Source of the DNA: an uncultured Clostridia bacterium
Lineage (GTDB): Bacteria; Bacillota; Clostridia; UMGS1883
Length of the DNA: 64,000 nucleotides
Direction of reading: 5' to 3'
NCBI GenBank assembly: GCA_947629005.1
Contig: CANRCD010000010.1
Coordinates: forward strand, 1 to 64,000
The notes below the pieces were generated by a model. That model worked only from the letters and a program-made list of their open reading frames with translations, did not search any database and was not told where the DNA came from. Below, piece after piece: positions 61,600 to 64,000 of the stretch. Position 1 is the first letter of the stretch. The number at the start of each line of letters is the position of its first letter. A program made the translations under genes and the position numbers.

Positions 61600-61991
61600 G
61601 AGGTCGGAGGTGCTTGTGTGGTAGACTCGGGCGTAGTCGCGGCAAGCTCGCCGGAGTCGCTTTCCGGTGACTCCGGCTCCGATTTCAAAATAAAATTTCT
61701 TCCTATACCCATAAGCGCCACGGTGTCGTGTCCCTTTATGCGTTCGAGATCGGAAAAATCGTAGTCGGGATTTACCGCTATAATTGCAGCCATGCCGATA
61801 TAGATATGCAGGCCATAATCAAACTCAGCCGCCGGCGTTATGCCGACGTTCTTCATGCCGGCAGCCACCTTTCTTTTGCCCTCGGCTTCGGCAAAGAGGG
61901 CTACGGTGATCTCGTTGGTGTCGTAGTCCATTTCTGCGACGTCTTTATTGTTAATTTTTATGGGGTTTATCAATTTTAACGTATTTTTCAT
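61584..61991 (-). CDS. Tail assembly chaperone (gpE-like)
   Basis: The 135-residue protein starts Met-Lys-Asn-Thr-Leu-Lys-Leu and has a central helix with the gpE-like Phe-Asp-Tyr-Gly-Leu-His-Ile-Tyr-Ile-Gly-Met segment. Its tail is rich in Glu, Pro, Ser and Thr. In P2-like phages this protein guides tape-measure assembly. AAAGGAGCC precedes the start. A -1 frameshift at the end adds 42 residues. A terminator lies between this gene and the tube gene upstream. Confidence 0.85.
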   Translation of the reverse strand: MKNTLKLINPIKINNKDVAEMDYDTNEITVALFAEAEGKRKVAAGMKNVGITPAAEFDYGLHIYIGMAAIIAVNPDYDFSDLERIKGHDTVALMGIGRNFILKSEPESPESDSGELAATTPESTTQAPPTSKKNE

Positions 61992-62006
61992 TGTTAGGCT
62001 CCTTTC

Positions 62007-62045
62007 AAAATAAAAAGGCCGGCGGTTGCTTGGTCGCCGGCCTTT
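62007..62045 (-). terminator. Intrinsic terminator between tail tube and chaperone genes
   Basis: On the minus strand AAAGGCCGGCG (62045-62035) pairs perfectly with CGCCGGCCTTT (62024-62014) and is followed by TTATTTT. It lies 13 bases after the tube stop. Partial termination here would favour sheath and tube over downstream tail genes. Confidence 0.85.
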
Positions 62046-62057
62046 GGATTGATAACT

Positions 62058-62564
62058 TTAGAGCAGATTGTTAATCGGCTCCATATAGTCCACGCCCAAG
62101 ATACGCAAAGTTTGAGCGAGGCGATCCACGCAGTAAAGCTCCTCGCCGTTGACGAAAAGCTGCACGCGGGTGATGTTATAGGTGTGCTCCGTTTCAGTTA
62201 CGCTTCCAACTTCTACGCCGAGTTCCGGCGTCGTGGCCGGAAGTGTGCGCACAAAGGCCTTGCAGCCCTCGACGTTCTGTGATCCGTCCTCGCGGACAAC
62301 ATTCTGCACCCACCGAAATTCAAAATTGTGCGCTTCGAGCTTGCTCATAGTCCCAAGGCCACGGTCGAGGCCGATCTTGGTGATTGCAAGCTCCATATTT
62401 TCAAGCAGACCGATAAGGGGAACGGTTAAATTGCCCATGGCCTGCACGTCAGCCGTTACAAACTCAATGCCGCCAATGGTAAAGCTCGTGTCCTTTGCCA
62501 CGAGTTCGCCGTTGTCGCGCACTGTGTCGGCCACGACGCCGCTTTTTATGTCGATCCATGCCAT
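62058..62564 (-). CDS. Major tail tube protein (P2 FII-like)
   Basis: The 168-residue protein builds the inner tube of the contractile tail. It fits the P2 FII family: beta-rich, with Gly-Gly-Ile-Glu-Phe-Val-Thr-Ala-Asp-Val near residue 31, Gly-Leu-Leu-Glu-Asn-Met-Glu-Leu-Ala-Ile, and an end with Asp-Arg-Leu-Ala-Gln-Thr-Leu-Arg. AAGGAGGAG precedes the start. It follows the sheath gene by 16 bases and is followed by a terminator. Confidence 0.9.
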   Translation of the reverse strand: MAWIDIKSGVVADTVRDNGELVAKDTSFTIGGIEFVTADVQAMGNLTVPLIGLLENMELAITKIGLDRGLGTMSKLEAHNFEFRWVQNVVREDGSQNVEGCKAFVRTLPATTPELGVEVGSVTETEHTYNITRVQLFVNGEELYCVDRLAQTLRILGVDYMEPINNLL

Positions 62565-62580
62565 AGCTTACTCCTCCTTT

Positions 62581-63999
62581 TTATTCGCTAAAGAAGGCGG
62601 CAAAGCCCTCGTCGGTATAACGCACGCGGACCTTTGCGGACTTCATGGGCGGGGTGTTAGTCGCTGCTATATCCCAAACAAAGTCACCGTTCACCATGTC
62701 AGACACGGGGTTTTCGGTTTCGAGAAAAGCAACAGTCGGGGTGCCAATTATGGCTCCCATGCCGTGAAGGACGTCGAGCTTTTCCCTCTCACGGTTCAGT
62801 ATGGTGTCACGGTCGTTGGGGCTCAGGGGGGCGTCAATCTTTGTGCCGTGTTCGATCTGGAAATTATTCGTAATATACATTAACATGCGAATATTCACGT
62901 CGAAAATAGCGCGGGCGTCCATGTTTCCACCGTAGGAATAGGCGGCCGTATGCGGGCCCCAAAGAACCCACTGACCGGCCCAAAATACCGCTGTGGTTAT
63001 GCCTTTCTCGTTTAGGCTGTTGGCGGTCTGCTGGTCAAATCCTTTGTTTTTCGACTCGGTGCCAAAATACTGTTGCACCGCCATGATCTCCTTGTTCGAG
63101 GGACTCTCAAAGGGAATATTTCTGTGCGATGTGTCCACGCGCAGCATGGTGGCCGTTGCGACAGTCGAGAGGTGGAACACGCGGCCGCTGCCGTCCGTCA
63201 CTTTGGGCCAGTACACTTTTGACAGCTCGCTCGTGTAGCCGTTATCCTCTTTCCATTCGATTGCCTTCTCGATCGTGGCGTTGTCCGCGATCGGTATGTC
63301 GGCATTTACAAAACCGTCCCAATGGCCGTTAAGTTTCTGCACCGTGCTTACCATGGCGGCGTAAACGGCGGGCTTATCGCTCCAGCCGGGGGCGGCCAGT
63401 ATGTCAAGGACAGCGTTGTGGTACTGATACAGCAGGCTGAACGCATGAAGGCCCGTATACTCGCCCTCGGCGGTTGCCTGACCGATAATGTTCGCGGCCT
63501 CGATCTTCGAGGTGTCCACTTTGTAATATGTAGCCTGCAAGGACGCGCCAGCTTCCGTGAGCAAAGTAACTATTACGGAGTGTTTGAGATAGTTATAGCT
63601 TAGGGTATAGTCCGTACCCTCCACCTTATCCGCAATCGCGAAGGTGTCAAGGATAATGTCAGCGTCCTCAAATTCGGCCCTCTTGTTGGTGAAAGTGAGC
63701 TCCTGCGTAGTCTGTTCGGTGGCCCTGTGAGTGTCGGGGTCCAGCACGTTGACAACGAAAATTGGGCCAACATTGCCCACGGTGTTATCGAAATGCTCGG
63801 CGAACGCTTCGCAAAGCGTGTACCTTTCCCAATCGTCGGAGTAGCCGAGTTTTTTCTCAACGTCGCTCATGTTGGCGACCTTGACCGGCATGTTGACAAT
63901 TCCCTTGTCAGCATAGCCGCGAATTAAATTGACCGGGGCCGTGCCTATATAGGCCGCCACAACGCCGGACTGCGTGGCGTCTGCCACGCTGCTTTCGGC
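62581..63999 (-). CDS. Tail sheath protein (5' end outside window)
   Basis: This frame is open to the window edge; a GTG at 63987 has no ribosome binding site, so the true start lies beyond base 64000. About 473 residues are visible. They show the sheath pattern of contractile-tail phages: Val-Ala-Ala-Tyr-Ile-Gly-Thr-Ala-Pro-Val-Asn-Leu near the start, a propeller of beta strands, Phe-Trp-Ala-Gly-Gln-Trp-Val-Leu-Trp-Gly-Pro-His-Thr-Ala and an Asp-Val-Asn-Ile-Arg-Met segment near the C-terminal domain. The sheath contracts to drive the tube through the envelope. Confidence 0.92.
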   Translation of the reverse strand, partial: AESSVADATQSGVVAAYIGTAPVNLIRGYADKGIVNMPVKVANMSDVEKKLGYSDDWERYTLCEAFAEHFDNTVGNVGPIFVVNVLDPDTHRATEQTTQELTFTNKRAEFEDADIILDTFAIADKVEGTDYTLSYNYLKHSVIVTLLTEAGASLQATYYKVDTSKIEAANIIGQATAEGEYTGLHAFSLLYQYHNAVLDILAAPGWSDKPAVYAAMVSTVQKLNGHWDGFVNADIPIADNATIEKAIEWKEDNGYTSELSKVYWPKVTDGSGRVFHLSTVATATMLRVDTSHRNIPFESPSNKEIMAVQQYFGTESKNKGFDQQTANSLNEKGITTAVFWAGQWVLWGPHTAAYSYGGNMDARAIFDVNIRMLMYITNNFQIEHGTKIDAPLSPNDRDTILNREREKLDVLHGMGAIIGTPTVAFLETENPVSDMVNGDFVWDIAATNTPPMKSAKVRVRYTDEGFAAFFSE

Positions 64000-64000
64000 G

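Overview
The window looks like part of the chromosome of an anaerobic, endospore-forming Clostridia (Bacillota) from a plant-fibre-fed gut. The evidence is a spoIIID gene, a broken cotJC-type spore-coat catalase, consensus sigma-A promoters, strong AGGAGG-type ribosome binding sites, a bile salt hydrolase, very large secreted plant-glycan enzymes and a P2-like prophage whose endolysin carries an S-layer-homology domain. I infer a relative of the Oscillospirales/Monoglobales group, but the sequence alone does not settle the family.

Layout. 1-700: the end of a mobile element. The tail of a large serine recombinase is followed by a palindrome, and the element abuts the last 58 codons of cotJC, so it probably sits inside that gene. 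876-1430: decayed remnants, including a glucuronoyl-esterase (CE15) fragment with its GCSRxGK nucleophile motif. 1458-15417: three large secreted surface proteins (a 2521-aa Calx-beta/CARDB protein, an 889-aa lipase-like protein and a 1114-aa papain-type protease). They end in a related C-terminal module (Phe/Tyr-Val-Trp-Asp ... Pro-Leu-Cys) that recurs in the 2437-aa glycosidase. 15762-23034: a TetR regulator with a TauE/SafE permease, divergent from a 1912-aa protein that fuses an MMPL/RND transporter to a GLUG-repeat and helical ectodomain. Both promoters and two copies of a likely operator are visible. 23099-24603: Cu/Zn superoxide dismutase and bile salt hydrolase.

24901-40151: a hemicellulose/pectin side-chain locus. 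On the minus strand, in transcription order, it reads GH88 unsaturated glucuronyl hydrolase, GH43, a phosphomannose isomerase-ROK kinase fusion, and a secreted GH43-GH43-GH51 enzyme. A divergent 1077-aa intracellular protein of unknown function with FN3 and concanavalin-like C-terminal parts faces it. A plausible scheme (inference) is that the secreted enzyme strips arabinose and xylose side chains, imported oligosaccharides are cut by GH88 and GH43, and the fusion protein feeds sugars into glycolysis. 40358-43886: PadR with a divergent SEDS-like membrane protein, DUF4234, CBS and DUF6062 proteins, and spoIIID. 43989-44072: tRNA-Leu(UAG).

44259-64000: the late half of a contractile-tail (myovirus, P2-like) prophage on the minus strand. 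It runs sheath, tube, tail chaperone with a -1 frameshift extension, tape measure, gpX, gpD, gpV, a gpU-like protein, gpW/gp25, gpJ, gpI, tail fibre, a 2107-aa receptor-binding candidate with a CotH-like segment and a C-type-lectin-like end, then a small CD1375-type protein, a holin and an amidase-SLH endolysin. Head, replication, integration and lysogeny genes lie outside the window. No CRISPR array, reverse transcriptase or rRNA was seen.
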